Below are positions 1 to 10,312 of a stretch of 24,422 bases of DNA, in pieces. Under the pieces are notes generated by a model that saw nothing but the letters and a program-made list of their open reading frames with translations, was not told the DNA's origin and did not search any database. The position numbers were made by a program, and so were the translations under genes. The first letter of the stretch is position 1. Every line of letters starts with the position of its first letter. The DNA comes from Bolinopsis microptera. Its lineage: Eukaryota; Ctenophora; Tentaculata; Lobata; Bolinopsidae. The DNA lies in the NCBI RefSeq assembly GCF_026151205.1, contig NW_026971878.1:1-24422 (forward strand). Reading direction: 5' to 3'.

Positions 1-1
1 C

Positions 2-212
2 TCAGAGCGGAAACATATCAAACTTGTCGTACAGCGTGTGGGAGAGAGGGTCTATAGGTACCAACGAACTGGAGCTGGCCTCGTTGAGCGACGTGAGTTC
101 CCTTTGTAACCTGATTTGTATGGAAACTGGCAGGAGCGGTGTGATGTCCCGGTCCCACTCACCAGCTGGAAGTGAGATCCAACTCACCCGCTCCAGCTCG
201 GTCTCGTCCCCC
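2..212 (-). CDS. Candidate terminal exon of an unrecognised protein-coding gene, C-terminal end
   Basis: On the minus strand an open frame runs from a candidate splice acceptor (exon base 212, just after CAG at 215-213) to a TGA stop at 4-2. It encodes about 69 C-terminal residues. They include VSWISLPAGEWDRDITPLLP near the start, a mixed hydrophobic and charged stretch (SIQIRLQREL), a short serine run (ASSSS), and the ending LYDKFDMFPL. The alternation of hydrophobic and charged residues looks like part of a folded domain. I do not recognise the family and assign no function. Of 68 codons I counted, 46 end in G or C, and the segment is much GC-richer than the DNA after it, which supports coding. 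The first exon base would complete a codon split by the intron. The main doubt is strand: the plus strand over 3-290 is also open, with a similar share of codons ending in G or C. If real, the gene's upstream exons lie to the right, where the sequence degenerates after 1,558. Confidence 0.42.
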
Positions 213-270
213 CTGTCTCCAGATCCAGAGAGAACCCAGCAACAGAAAGTGAACGTGAGAAGAAACAGGA
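213..270 (-). promoter_or_regulatory. Candidate 3' splice site with polypyrimidine tract and branch-point-like motifs
   Basis: The minus strand here is strongly pyrimidine-rich and ends in GGAGACAG at 220-213, directly before the candidate terminal exon. Two motifs close to the metazoan branch-point consensus, CTCAC (around 259-255) and TTCAC (around 254-250), lie roughly 40 bases upstream of the CAG. Tract, branch-point-like motif and CAG in this order are the standard layout of a spliceosomal acceptor. This is the main reason for preferring the minus-strand reading of the left edge. No transcript evidence is available. Confidence 0.4.
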
Positions 271-299
271 GAAAAAGAATTCTTGTCCCCGTGAGTTTG

Positions 300-1558
300 C
301 GAGTGTTCGCACTGTTGTTTTAGACAATGTAAATGTTCAGAGAAAGTATCTGACAATGAGATCCAGTTTCTCTCCCAAACTTGGACTCCAGATGATATTT
401 TAACCAAGTTTTTATTCTTTTAACTGAGCCCAACAGAATGATAATGAATTTGCAAGAGTAAAAACAGATGGTGTGATACTTGATATTTTGTTGTCACCGT
501 GCCAAATTATTTATTATCATAGCGAAACTCTTTGTGCTTGTAAGAAGCAATTTTAATTAGCGTTTGAAGTCTGAAGACGTTTTAAGTTTAACGCGTCCAT
601 TTACGGGAGTAAACATGAGATTATAGATAAAATCATTTATCATATATACCATGGGGGTTGAAAGCGATGAATATACCACAATTGGTCGTTTTTCTTGTAA
701 GATAGTAGAAATAGTTTCTGGTCCATTTAAATATTTTTTGTAAATTTGATATAAAATCTTGCGATACAGATTGATTCTTGATATCAAATGATTGAGGACG
801 GTAAATTCATAATGAATGGATTTGAGTCACACCCCACAGTAATTTTACTTTTTTTAAAAGTTTATTTAATTTATAACATAGATAGTATCTATCCCTGTCC
901 CTTTGAAACGATATACGTGCTTCATATTTCAATTTGAATTTGACAAAAAAAATGGATTTTTTCCTACTTCAACAATATTTAAAATTTCTGTCAGAACGGT
1001 TCCTTCTTCAGATTTATCAATTTTTTAACATGTTGACTGTTTGAGTCCCTCACTCCGCTTTGTTGACTATCTGCTAACAGAAGTGACCGGCCTGAAAGAA
1101 GCGAACATTTAACATTTTTTTATAGCTTTCGACTCTATTTAATTCTCATTCATTGATGACGATGTGAACAAAAAATGCCGTGATTTACCTCCATTTTGGT
1201 GCCTTTAAAAAATTGGCCATAGAGGTCAGTTTTCCTTCAGCTTCAGGTCAAGTTTCTTTATTCCCTAACGTTCCATAGAATTAACGAAGTTTTTTGTATG
1301 AAATGTTTTTCGTTCTATTAATGGACATCGAGAAAGATTTTACCCCATAATTGTAATAATACGGAATGAGCAAGGAAAATTAGTTCTACCTGGCATTCCT
1401 TTAAGGAATCTTAAATTATGAGTAAAGAGATCAAACTTCTGCACATTATTATATCCAAAGATATGCTTACTGCACAGATTTTTTCCTACGAGGACAAACA
1501 AATTCGAAAAAAAAAATATTTTAGAGAGTATGAGACATAGATTGCCATCATAGATTGA
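300..1558. other. AT-rich non-coding DNA of normal complexity (intron or intergenic)
   Basis: This stretch has ordinary short-run composition and is AT-rich, with stop codons frequent in all frames. The longest open frame is 76 residues on the minus strand (787-557). It is lysine-, isoleucine- and tyrosine-rich as expected by chance in AT-rich DNA, and it resembles nothing I know. If the left-edge exon is correct, this is most simply its upstream intron. Only minor repeats are visible: the octamer TGTTGACT at 1,031 and 1,061, and CATAGATTG at 1,536 and 1,549. I see no RNA gene or convincing promoter. Confidence 0.6.
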
Positions 1559-2203
1559 CTTAAAATTTTAATTTTTTTCAAAAAAAAGTAAAAATTTTTC
1601 CTTGGTTTTACTGGACTGAATTTTAAATTTTTCCCCGAACCCCAAATTTTTTTGTTTTTAGTTTTTTTTTTAAATTTTTTTTATTTGGGGGGGGTTTTGT
1701 ATTTTTTTGGGGGGGGGGGGGATACAAGGGTAAAAATTTTGGGGGGGTTTTTGGGGGGGGGGTGTGCATTTTCCCCCCAAAACCCCCTTTTTTGGGGGGG
1801 AAAAGCCGAAATTTTGGGGAAAATTCGGGGGGGTTTCCCCCCCGGATTGATTTGGGGTTTAAAAGGTTTTTGTTTTTGCCCCTTTGGTTCGGGTTAAAAT
1901 TTCAATTTCCCCCCCTTTGAAAAACTGGAATTTAAATTTTTTTTTCCCCGGGAAAAAAAATTTTTAAAAATTAGGAAAAAAAAATTTTTTTTCAATAGGG
2001 GCCCATCCCCAAAAAAAAATTTTCGTTTTTTCAGGAAAAAGGGGGAAAAAGTGTAAAAAATGGTACGTTTTACGGGTAAAGTTTTTTTTACATGGGGACA
2101 GTGGGGGAAAAGGGGAAAAAAAAAGGGGGAAAAAAAGTTGGTAAAAGGTTTTTTTTAAAAAAAATTTCCAAGAAAAAGAAAATTTTAAACCCTTTAGTAA
2201 ATT
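1559..2203. other. Onset of homopolymer-block sequence; no gene
   Basis: Complexity collapses within a few tens of bases of 1,559. G runs of up to about 13 dominate 1,686-1,850, followed by A/T blocks. Open frames here encode strings of F, G, K and P and are by-products of the runs. Nothing here can be annotated as a gene. Confidence 0.7.
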
Positions 2204-3310
2204 CGATTGGGTTTTAGAAAATCTTTTTTTAAAAAACCAACATTTTAAATTTAAAAACCAACCCAAAAAAACCAAAAAAAAACGAAAAAAATCAACGCAG
2301 AAAGGAAAAAATTTAAAAAAAAACCCCCGAAAAAAATTTTTTAAAATTTAAACTTTGAACTAAATTTTAAAAAGATTGACCTCCAGGATTTAAAAGGGTT
2401 TTTAATTAGGGTTAAATTTTTTTTGGTTTTTGTTAAATTTTTGTTTTTGTTAATGTTTTGAAAAACTCGGGAAATTTTAGAAACTTTTAAAAAAAAAAAT
2501 ACAAATTTTAAATTTAAAAAAAAATTTAAAAATTTTTTCGATTTGAACAAAAAGAGTAAAGGACTGAAAGGGCGGAACAAAGAACGAAGAAATTTTTTCT
2601 GAAGGTGGGGGCGGTTTTTATAGTCCCTAAAAATTTCGGCACTCCCCCGGAGTGGGGCCCGCCCCCAGAAAATTTCTCCCGTGTAAACAAACGTGGGAGC
2701 CCCTTTCCGGTGGGGGTTTTTTTGCTGACCCGGGGAAAAAACCCCTTCAAAACCCCCCCAGGGCCCCATTTGATTTTTACGGAAAAATTTTTTGTTCTGT
2801 TTTAAAAAAAAACCTTAACAGGGCCCTTTTTTTTTCCGGCAGTTGATTAAGGTTTTTTTTTTTTCAAAACCCCCAAAGGGCCCCGCCGGAAAAAACCCCC
2901 AACCAATTTTGTGTGGTTTTTTTTCTGTCCCCCAAAAAAATGCCCGGGGGGGAACGCTTTTTTTAATAATTTTTTCCCCCCCCTGGGGGCCCCCCCCCCG
3001 CTGGGGAAAAATAACGTTTTAATTGGGCCAAAAAGGGGGGGGAAACCCCAAAAAAATTATTTTTTAGGGAAAATATTTAATTTAAAATTTTTTAAACAAA
3101 CCCCCAAAACCCCCCTTTTTAAAAAAACTATAAAAAATAAAACTTTTTTTTTAAAATAAAAATTTTTTCCGTTTTAAAAAATTAAAAACTAATACATAAA
3201 AAATTAATGCCAAATTCTTCTCGGGTCTTTTGAAAAAATAAAATCTCGTACTAAAAATTTAAAAAATGATGCTGGTTTTGATTTTTGAATTGTGGGGAGT
3301 AAAATTTTTT
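2204..3310 (+). repeat. Long direct repeat, copy 1 (less stretched copy)
   Basis: This stretch matches 8,862-10,312 in the same order and orientation. The best anchors are a CTCGGG motif just after 2,461, GAACAAAAAGAG at 2,545, GAAGGTGGGGGCGG at 2,601, TAGTCCCTAAAAATTTCGGC at 2,621, TTGCTGACCCGGGG at 2,722, TTTTTTGTTCTG at 2,788 and ATGCCCGGGGGGGAACGC at 2,940. The core 2,461-3,050 is the most secure. The outer parts rest on weaker matches, for example GATTGGGTTTTAG at 2,204, GCAGAAAGG at 2,297 and GCTGGTTTTG at 3,270. On the minus strand, 2,769-2,530 is an open frame with fairly mixed composition, but I do not recognise the peptide. The copy could be part of a transposable element or a second reading of one locus. 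The family is unknown. Confidence 0.6.
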
Positions 3311-3910
3311 TCTCTACAAATCTATGATTTAAAATAGTGGGGCCAAAAAAATACACATAACATTTTAAATAAAAATACACAATTAATTTAAAAAAACCTT
3401 TAATCCTTTTATCACAATATTTAAATACACTCCTGTTATAATGATTGGTATATTACTTTTTAATAATATAAATAAAATTTTCATTATACACATTCACACT
3501 TACACAATAAATCTATAATTTTTTTTTATAACTTATTTAAAATTTATGTTTTCTTTTAGACATTATATTTTTTTTTTTGGGTATTTAAAGAAAAAATAAC
3601 CCCACGTTTTTAACCCTAAATAAAATCCCGTTTTTCACACAAATTTTTAAATTTCCCCTAAAGTTTAAATATACACACATTAAAAAAAGAAATTTTTTTA
3701 TTTTTGCACCTAAAATTTTAAATTAATTAATTTTACATAAAAACTATTAATATCCTACTTTATTAATTAATGTAATAAATCTGCTAAATTTCTACATAAA
3801 CTAAAATTTGCACTAAAATTAAATTATACATTTAAAAAATTTACTTTTAACTTAAATTTAACTTTTTAAAACTTAGAAAATAAAAAACAAATTTAGTTTT
3901 TTGTAAAAAA
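3311..3910. other. AT-rich patch, less blocky, no gene
   Basis: Runs are shorter here than on either side and composition is strongly A/T. The word TACAC recurs about six times between 3,350 and 3,675, often within ATACACA-like contexts, as in a decayed simple repeat. Weak matches, such as CTCCTG at 3,430, suggest the long repeat may continue into this patch, but this is not secure. I see no reading frame worth naming. Confidence 0.5.
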
Positions 3911-6900
3911 TTTTTTTAAAGAAAAAATCTTTTAAACCCTTCCCTATGGCCCCCCGGGGCCAGCCCAAATTTTTTTTTTGTTAAAAGTTCCCTCAAATTT
4001 TCCCCCCGGTTTCCCCTTTTTCCCCCCCCCAACCCCTTTTTGGGGGGGGGACTGTTTTTTTTTTCCCCTTTTTTGGGCCCCGGGGGTCCCCCAAAAAAAT
4101 GACAAAAAGGGGGAAGGGGGGAAAGGGTTTTACCCCAAAACCAGCCCTTTTTTTTTTTTTGGGGGGGGAAAATTTTGTTTTCCCCCCCCTGTGCCCCTTC
4201 CCCCCCCCCTTTTTTTGGGGGGTCAAAAAATTTCCCCGGTTTTTTTAAAACCGGGGGGGGGGGGGAAAGGGGTTTCCCCCCTCCCAATTTTGGGAACAAA
4301 AGGGTTAAAAGGAAAAATTTAAAAAAGGTTCCCCTTTTTTTGCCTTTAAAAGGTTTTCCAAAAATTTTTTTTTTTTTAATTTCAAAGGGAAAATAAAAAA
4401 GTGTAACTTTAAAAAGGAAAAAAAAAAAAACGAAACCAAAAAAATACAGTTCCCCAAACCCCCCCTTTTTTTGCCCTTTTGGAAAAACCTGGGGCTTTTG
4501 GGAAAATTGGGCCCTAAACCCCTTTTTCCCCGGGTTTATTTCCAAAAGGGGAAACTTGGGGGTTTTTCCCCCTTCCAATAAATTCCCCCCCTAAAAACGT
4601 GGAAAGGGGGCCCCTTAAAACCCAATATGGGCCCCCCTGGGGGCCCCAAAAAAAAGCTTTCTAAAAAATTTAAAAATTTTAAAATAAACCGGGAATTTCT
4701 TTTCCCAAATATCCCTTTTTTTTTTTTCCTTTTCAATACAAAGGGAAAATTTTGGAAATTTGGTTTTTATTGGTTTAAGAAAATTTTCCACAGGAAAACC
4801 CAACCCTTGGGGAACCCGGTTTTTGTTAAAAGACCCTCCCCTTTTAATTTTTTGGAAAAATTGGAAAATCTAAAATTTCCCCCCGTTTGGGGGAAAAAAC
4901 CCCGCCCCCAAAAATTTTCGGTGCGGGGGGATTTTTCCAAAAAAGCCCCAACCCTTAAAGGGAAAAATTTGAACCCTTTAACAATTTTTTTTAAAAAATT
5001 TTTTCCCTTTAAATTTTTCGTTTTTTCCCCAATCCCCGGGCCCCGTGGGGGAAAAAAAAAATTCCCTTTGGGCCCCCGGGTAAAAAAATCCCCCGCTTTT
5101 TAAAAAAGGGGCCTTTTAAGGGGAAAAAAAGGGGGGTTTCCCCCAACTTCGGGTTAAAACCCAAAAAAACCCAAACAACCCCCCTTCCCCTCCAAACCCC
5201 CAAAGGGGGGGGGGGGGGGGGCCCTTAAAAAATTAAAAATTGGGCCCCAAAAAGGCCCCAACCCCCCCCATTTTGGTTTTTTTCCCGAATTTTGGGGTAA
5301 ATTGGGGGCCAAAAATTTTTGGGGCCCTGGGGTTTTTTTTTCTGGGAAAACCCACCCCGCTTTTTGGGGCCCTGCCCCCCCAAACATTATCTTTAAATAG
5401 ATGGCAAACTACCTTTGGGCGGCCCCCACCAAAATTAAAAAAACCCAAAAATTTTTAAAATCGGCCCAAAACTGGGCAGTAAAACCCCCCCTTTTTTTTC
5501 CCCCCCCCCTTTTTTGACCGAAAACCCGGTGGGAATTTTTTTTTCCCCCAGAACCAAATTTTAAGGCCCCATAAAAGAAGGCCCCAGCCCAAAAAGTTTA
5601 AAAACCCCCCTTAAATTTTTTCCCCAAAAATTTTTTTGGGTTTTAAAATTTAAATCTTTTTTTTTCCCCCAATTGGCCCAATTTTCTTTTCCCGGGGGGT
5701 TTTTTTTAATTTTTTTCCCCAAACCCCCAAAACTTCCCAAACGGGGCCCGACTTAAAAACCCCGGAAATTTTCCCCTTTTTGAAATGGGAAAATTTTCTT
5801 TAAACCCCCCTTTTAGAATTCCAATTTTGGGTTTTCCATGGGGCCCCCCTTTAAAAAAAATTTTTAAAAATCCCCCTAAAAAAAAAAGAACGGGGGTTTT
5901 TTCCCGGGCCCCAATTTTTTTCTCAGCCCTCCCAAGAGTTTTGGGAACCCAAAAAGCATTATCTTTCTTTTTCCCCTTTAAAATTTTCCCCTGAATTTTT
6001 TGTTTTTCCCGGGAAAAAAGCCAATTTTCCCCCCCGGAATTTTTTTTTTTTGAAAACCCCCGGTTTTTTTCCCGTTTTTTTTGGTTTTAAAAAACAAGCA
6101 AAATTTTCCCAGGGGATTGGCCGGGAATTTTCCCCGGGGAATTTAAAAAATTTTAAAAAATTTATTGCCTTTTTCTTTCCCCCGCCTTAAAGAAAAATTT
6201 GAATTTAAAGGAAAACCGAGAAGGCCCAAAAAAATTTTTAATGAAAGGTTTTTAAACCCAAAAATTTTTAACCCCCAGCCCCAAAAAATTTCCGGGGCTT
6301 TTTTTGGGGGAAAATTGGAAACCCCGGGCCCAATTTTTTTTTTTTTTTTCCCCGAAAATTTTTGGAAAATTTTTCCCGTTTTTTTTTTTTGGGGGGTTTG
6401 GGGGGCCCTTTAAATGTTTTTTAACAAAGGGGGGGAAAAAATCCAAAAAGAAAAACCCTTTGGGGCCCAAAATTGGGGATTTTGGGGGGACGTGGGGGAA
6501 CTTTTTCGTTTTAAAAAGCTTTCCCAAAAATAAACCCAAAAATTAAAAGGCAAGTGGGGGCCCTAGGAAAAATATGTTTTTTTAAATTTCCCCCTTTTTT
6601 TTTTTCGAAATTTCCCCCGGTTTTTAGTTGGGTTTTTTTTTAAAAGGGCCCAAAACAAACCTTGGGAAAAAGTAAAAATTTTCCCCCGGGGGCCCCCGTG
6701 GTTTTTTACCCCCGGTTTTTGGGGAAACCGTTTTTTTTTCCCAAAAATCCCCGATTTTTTCCCCTTGGGTGGGGGCTTAGTTTGTTTTTCCCCCCCTTTG
6801 GGGCCCCCCTTCTTTTAATTTAAAACCCCCTTTATCGTTCCCCCGTCCAAAAAAACCCCGCCTTTTTTTATTTAAAAATAGGGGGGAGGGAAAATTTTCC

Positions 6901-8861
6901 CCCCCCGGGGGAAAGCCTTCCTTCCCCCTTCGTCCCCCCGAAAATGTTAAAAAAAGGTTTCCCGGAAAGGTTTTTGGTTTTAAAAACCTTTACACGCCTT
7001 TTCCCCCCTAAACCCAATTTCCCCCCGGAAATTTTAAAACACACAAAAAACCCTTTTTGTCCCCCAAGGGAAAATTTTTCCTTTAAAAGGGGCCCTTTTC
7101 CCAATTTTCAAAAAAACTGATTTTTTTTTTCCCCCAAAAAACCCTTTTTGGAAAACCTTTTTGGGTTTTTTTTGTAATTTAACCCTTCCCCGGGTTTCCC
7201 TTGGGCCCCGGGCCCTCCTCTTTTTTTAAAACCCGTTTTTTTTTTTTTTATCGTTTTGGGGTTTTTTTTTGCCCTGAAAAAAATAAGTGGCCCCAAACCC
7301 CCCCATTGGGAAAAAAAACTGGGAAATCCCCCCCCTCAAAATGGAAAAAGGCATTAAAACCCCAAAAAAATTTTTTTGGAAAACCCCCCTTTTTTTCCCA
7401 TTTGGTTCCCCCCTTTTTTTTTTCCCGGCCATCCCCCCTTTTTTTTTTAAACCCGGGCCCCCCAAAATTCAAAGAAAAAGGGCCCCAAAACAAATTTTTT
7501 TTTTGAAAAAGGCCCTTTAAAATTTAAGGGGGTTTTTCCCCCTTTTTTTCCCCCGTTTTTTTAAGAAAAAACCCCCCCTTTTTAAAACATTTTAAAAAGA
7601 AACTTTAAATTTTTTGGGGTTTTTCCTTTTTCGCCTTTTTTGTTCCCCTTTTTTCCCAGGATTTTTTTTTCCCCAGTTTTTTTTTTTTAAAAGCCCCCTT
7701 TTTAGGGAAAGGGTTTTTGTCCCCCCCCCCCCTACCCTGAAAGGGGCCTTTTTTCTGCCCAAAAGGCCCAAAACCCAAACAAATTTTTTTTGGGGAAAAT
7801 TTTAAAAAACCCTTTTTTATTTTAAAACGTCCCTTTTCCCTCAAATTATCATTAAACTTTTACCCCGCCCCCTGAAACCTTTTCCCAAACCCCAATTTTT
7901 TTTGGGCCGTTTTTTTTTCCCAGCCCGGTTTCCCCGGGGAAAGGGCCCGGAAATTCCCCCCCCCTTTTTCCGAACCCAGTTTTTTTTTTGGCCCTTTTTT
8001 TCGGGAAAAAAAACTTTTAAAAATTTTGGGAAACTTTTGGGTTTTCCCCTGGGCCCCCAAAAGTTTTGGGAAACCCCGTTTCTTTGGGTGGGCCCCCTTT
8101 TCCCCTTTCCTTTTACAAAAACTCCCCAAAATTTTTTCCAAAACCCGTTTTAACCCCCGTTTTTCCTTTTCCGAGAACCCGGAAAAACCCCCCGTTTTTT
8201 TTCCCCGGAAAATTTCCCCGGGGGTTTTTTTTAAAAACGTTTCAGAAAAACCGGAAAAACCCCCCCCTTTTTTCCAGGGCCCCCCCCCGTTTAACCCCGG
8301 TTTAAACCCCTTTTAAAAAATTTATTCCCAAACTCCCCCCCTTTAAATAAAACCGGGAAAAAGTCCCAAAACCCCCGGTAAAAATAAAAATCCCCCCTTA
8401 GGCCTTTTTTCCCAAACCCCCCCCCGGAAAAATACTTGGTTTTTGGGGGTTCCCCCCGGGTTGGAAAAGCCAAAATTTTTGTATTGGAAAGGGTTTTTTT
8501 TGGGGGGTTTTGGCCCCGGTTTTTAAATTTGGGGTGTCCAAAATAGGTAAACCCTTTTTTTCCCCCAAAAAGGTTTTTTCCCCTTTAAATTCCCTTTCCC
8601 GGGAACCCCCCCCTCCCCCCCCTCAAATCAAAATTTTTGGGGGCCCCCACCCCGTTTTCCCCCCGGTTTTTTGCCCAACAATTTTTTTTGGTTTTCCCCC
8701 AAGAGCTGGTCGATTGGTTTTTTTCCCCCGCCCGTTTTTTTTTTGGGGAAAATTTTGGGGGCCCCCCCCCCGGGGTTTTTTTTTGTCCCCTAATTTAAAT
8801 TTTTTTTTTAAAAAAAAAAAGGGAAACCACCAAACAGGCCCAAATTGGGGTGGGCCCAAAA
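3911..8861. other. Homopolymer-block sequence, no supportable gene
   Basis: Nearly all of this stretch is blocks of 3 to 10 identical bases. In 4,021-4,080 I count 15 runs in 60 bases. Many frames stay open for 60 to 220 codons on both strands at once, yet they encode almost only F, K, P, G, L and N and contain no recognisable motif. A few short normal-looking islands occur, for example around 5,385-5,425. They are too short to identify. Confidence 0.65.
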
Positions 8862-10312
8862 GAATGGTTTTACAAAGGCCCCAATAAATATTTTTTGGGG
8901 AATTTTTTTAACAAAAAAAAATGCCCCCAAACCTTGGGAAGGGAAAGGGGGGCTTTTTTTTTGGTTTTCCCTGTTTTAAAATTTTTTGGTTTTTTTGGCC
9001 CGAAAGGGTTTTTTTTTCGGGGCCCCCCCCACAAACCCCCTTTTTTTTAAAATTTCCCCGAAATTTTTAAATTTAAGAAAACCCCCTCCCCCCATTGGGG
9101 AGTCCCCCCAAAGGCCTTTTTTTGGTTTAAAAGGAAATTTCGAAAAATTTTCGTTTTTTGTTTTTTTTTAAAAATTTTTTTTTTTTTTAAACCCCCCCGG
9201 GGAAAAGAAAAAATTCGGGAAAACTTTTTGGAAAAAAAATTGGGGTTTTTAAAAAACAAACCAACAAGTGGGTTTTTAAATTTACTTAAAAACCTTTTTT
9301 TCCAATTTTTCCCATTCAACAAAAAAGATGGGGAAAGGGGTTTAAAAAGGGCCGAAGGGCCAAAAAAAAAAAGAAAATTTTTTTTTTTTTGAAGGTGGGG
9401 GGGGGTTTTTTTTTTAGTCCCCCACTAAAAATTTTCGGGCCCAAAAATCCCTTTGGAAATGCCAGCCCCAAAGGCCTTTCCTCGTGGTTTAAAAAAAAAC
9501 CCCGGGGGAAACCCCCCAAAAAATTTCCCGGGGGTGGGGGTTTTTTGCTTAAAAACCCGGGGGGTAAAAACCCCCCCTTTCCCTTTTAAGGGAACCTCCC
9601 CTAAAAATTTATTTCCCACCTTTGGGTTTAATTCCCTTTTTTGTTCCAAAAAGTTTTTTTTTAAAAAACCCCTTAAAACAAAGGAAAGGTTTTTTTTTTT
9701 TCCCGGGCCATGATTTTTAGGTTTTTTTTTATTTACAAAAAACCCCAAAGTTCCCCCCCCCCCGCCCGGGAAAAACCCCCCAAAACCCCAAAATTTTTGG
9801 GTTGGTTTTTGGGTTTTCCCGTAAGCAATTGCCCGGGGGGGGAAACGCTTTTTAGAATTTTTTGGCCCAAACCCCTGTCCCCCTGGGCCCGGGGGCCAAA
9901 AACCTACTGTCCCCCCCCCAAAATCTTGGGGGTTTTTGGGCCCCGGGGAAGGGTGGGGGAAACAATAAATAAAAAGTTTGATAATGGGTGGGGACCCAAA
10001 ATTTTAAATTGGGAGGGTTTGGGGAACCCCCACCCAAAAACCCTCGCCCTTCCCCCAAGGGGAAACCCCCTTTTAAAACCCTTCTTTTTCCCCCCAAATT
10101 TTTCCTTTCCCTGGGGGGGCCCCCTTTCCCCCCTTAAAAAATTTTAAGGGTTTTCCCTCCCCCCCGTAAGGTTTTGGGGAAAGGGGCCCCCCCCCTTGGG
10201 ATGTTAAAAAAAAAAAACGATAAAATTTAAAAAAAACCCCCGGGGGGAACCCCCTATTTTTTAAATTTGCGGGTTTTTTGACACCACTTTTTGGGGCCCC
10301 CCAAATTTTTTT
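8862..10312 (+). repeat. Long direct repeat, copy 2 (about 1.3 times stretched)
   Basis: This is the partner of 2,204-3,310. The anchors in order are ATTCGGG from 9,208, CAACAAAAAAGATG at 9,317, GAAGGTGGGG at 9,391, TAGTCCCCC at 9,415, TTGCTTAAAAACCCGGGGG at 9,545, TTTTTTGTTCC at 9,637 and TTGCCCGGGGGGGGAAACGC at 9,829. Measured from the first anchor, distances here are 109, 183, 207, 337, 429 and 621, against 84, 140, 160, 261, 327 and 479 in copy 1. Every ratio falls between 1.29 and 1.31. Single bases that interrupt runs in copy 1 are often missing here. No complete coding frame is visible and the element cannot be named. Confidence 0.6.

Noticed and set aside
3-323. Plus-strand coding frame at the left edge
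   Set aside because: It overlaps the preferred minus-strand exon, has a poor donor context at 290/291, and encodes a low-complexity serine and arginine-rich tail. It is kept only as an alternative in the findings.
557-787. 76-residue minus-strand frame in the AT-rich region
   Set aside because: The length and composition are as expected for chance frames in AT-rich DNA, and there is no recognisable motif or supporting signal.
1686-1850. G-run clusters resembling G-quadruplex motifs
   Set aside because: The run lengths are inflated throughout this region, so any G-tract count is unreliable.
2626-2655. TATAAAAA (minus strand) and inverted repeat CACTCC/GGAGTG as a promoter
   Set aside because: There is no gene downstream, and an A/T-rich word in distorted sequence is weak evidence.
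3916-4578. 220-residue minus-strand frame, the longest in the window
   Set aside because: It is composed almost wholly of F, K, P, G and L from homopolymer runs, and several other frames are open over parts of the same stretch. It is not a protein.
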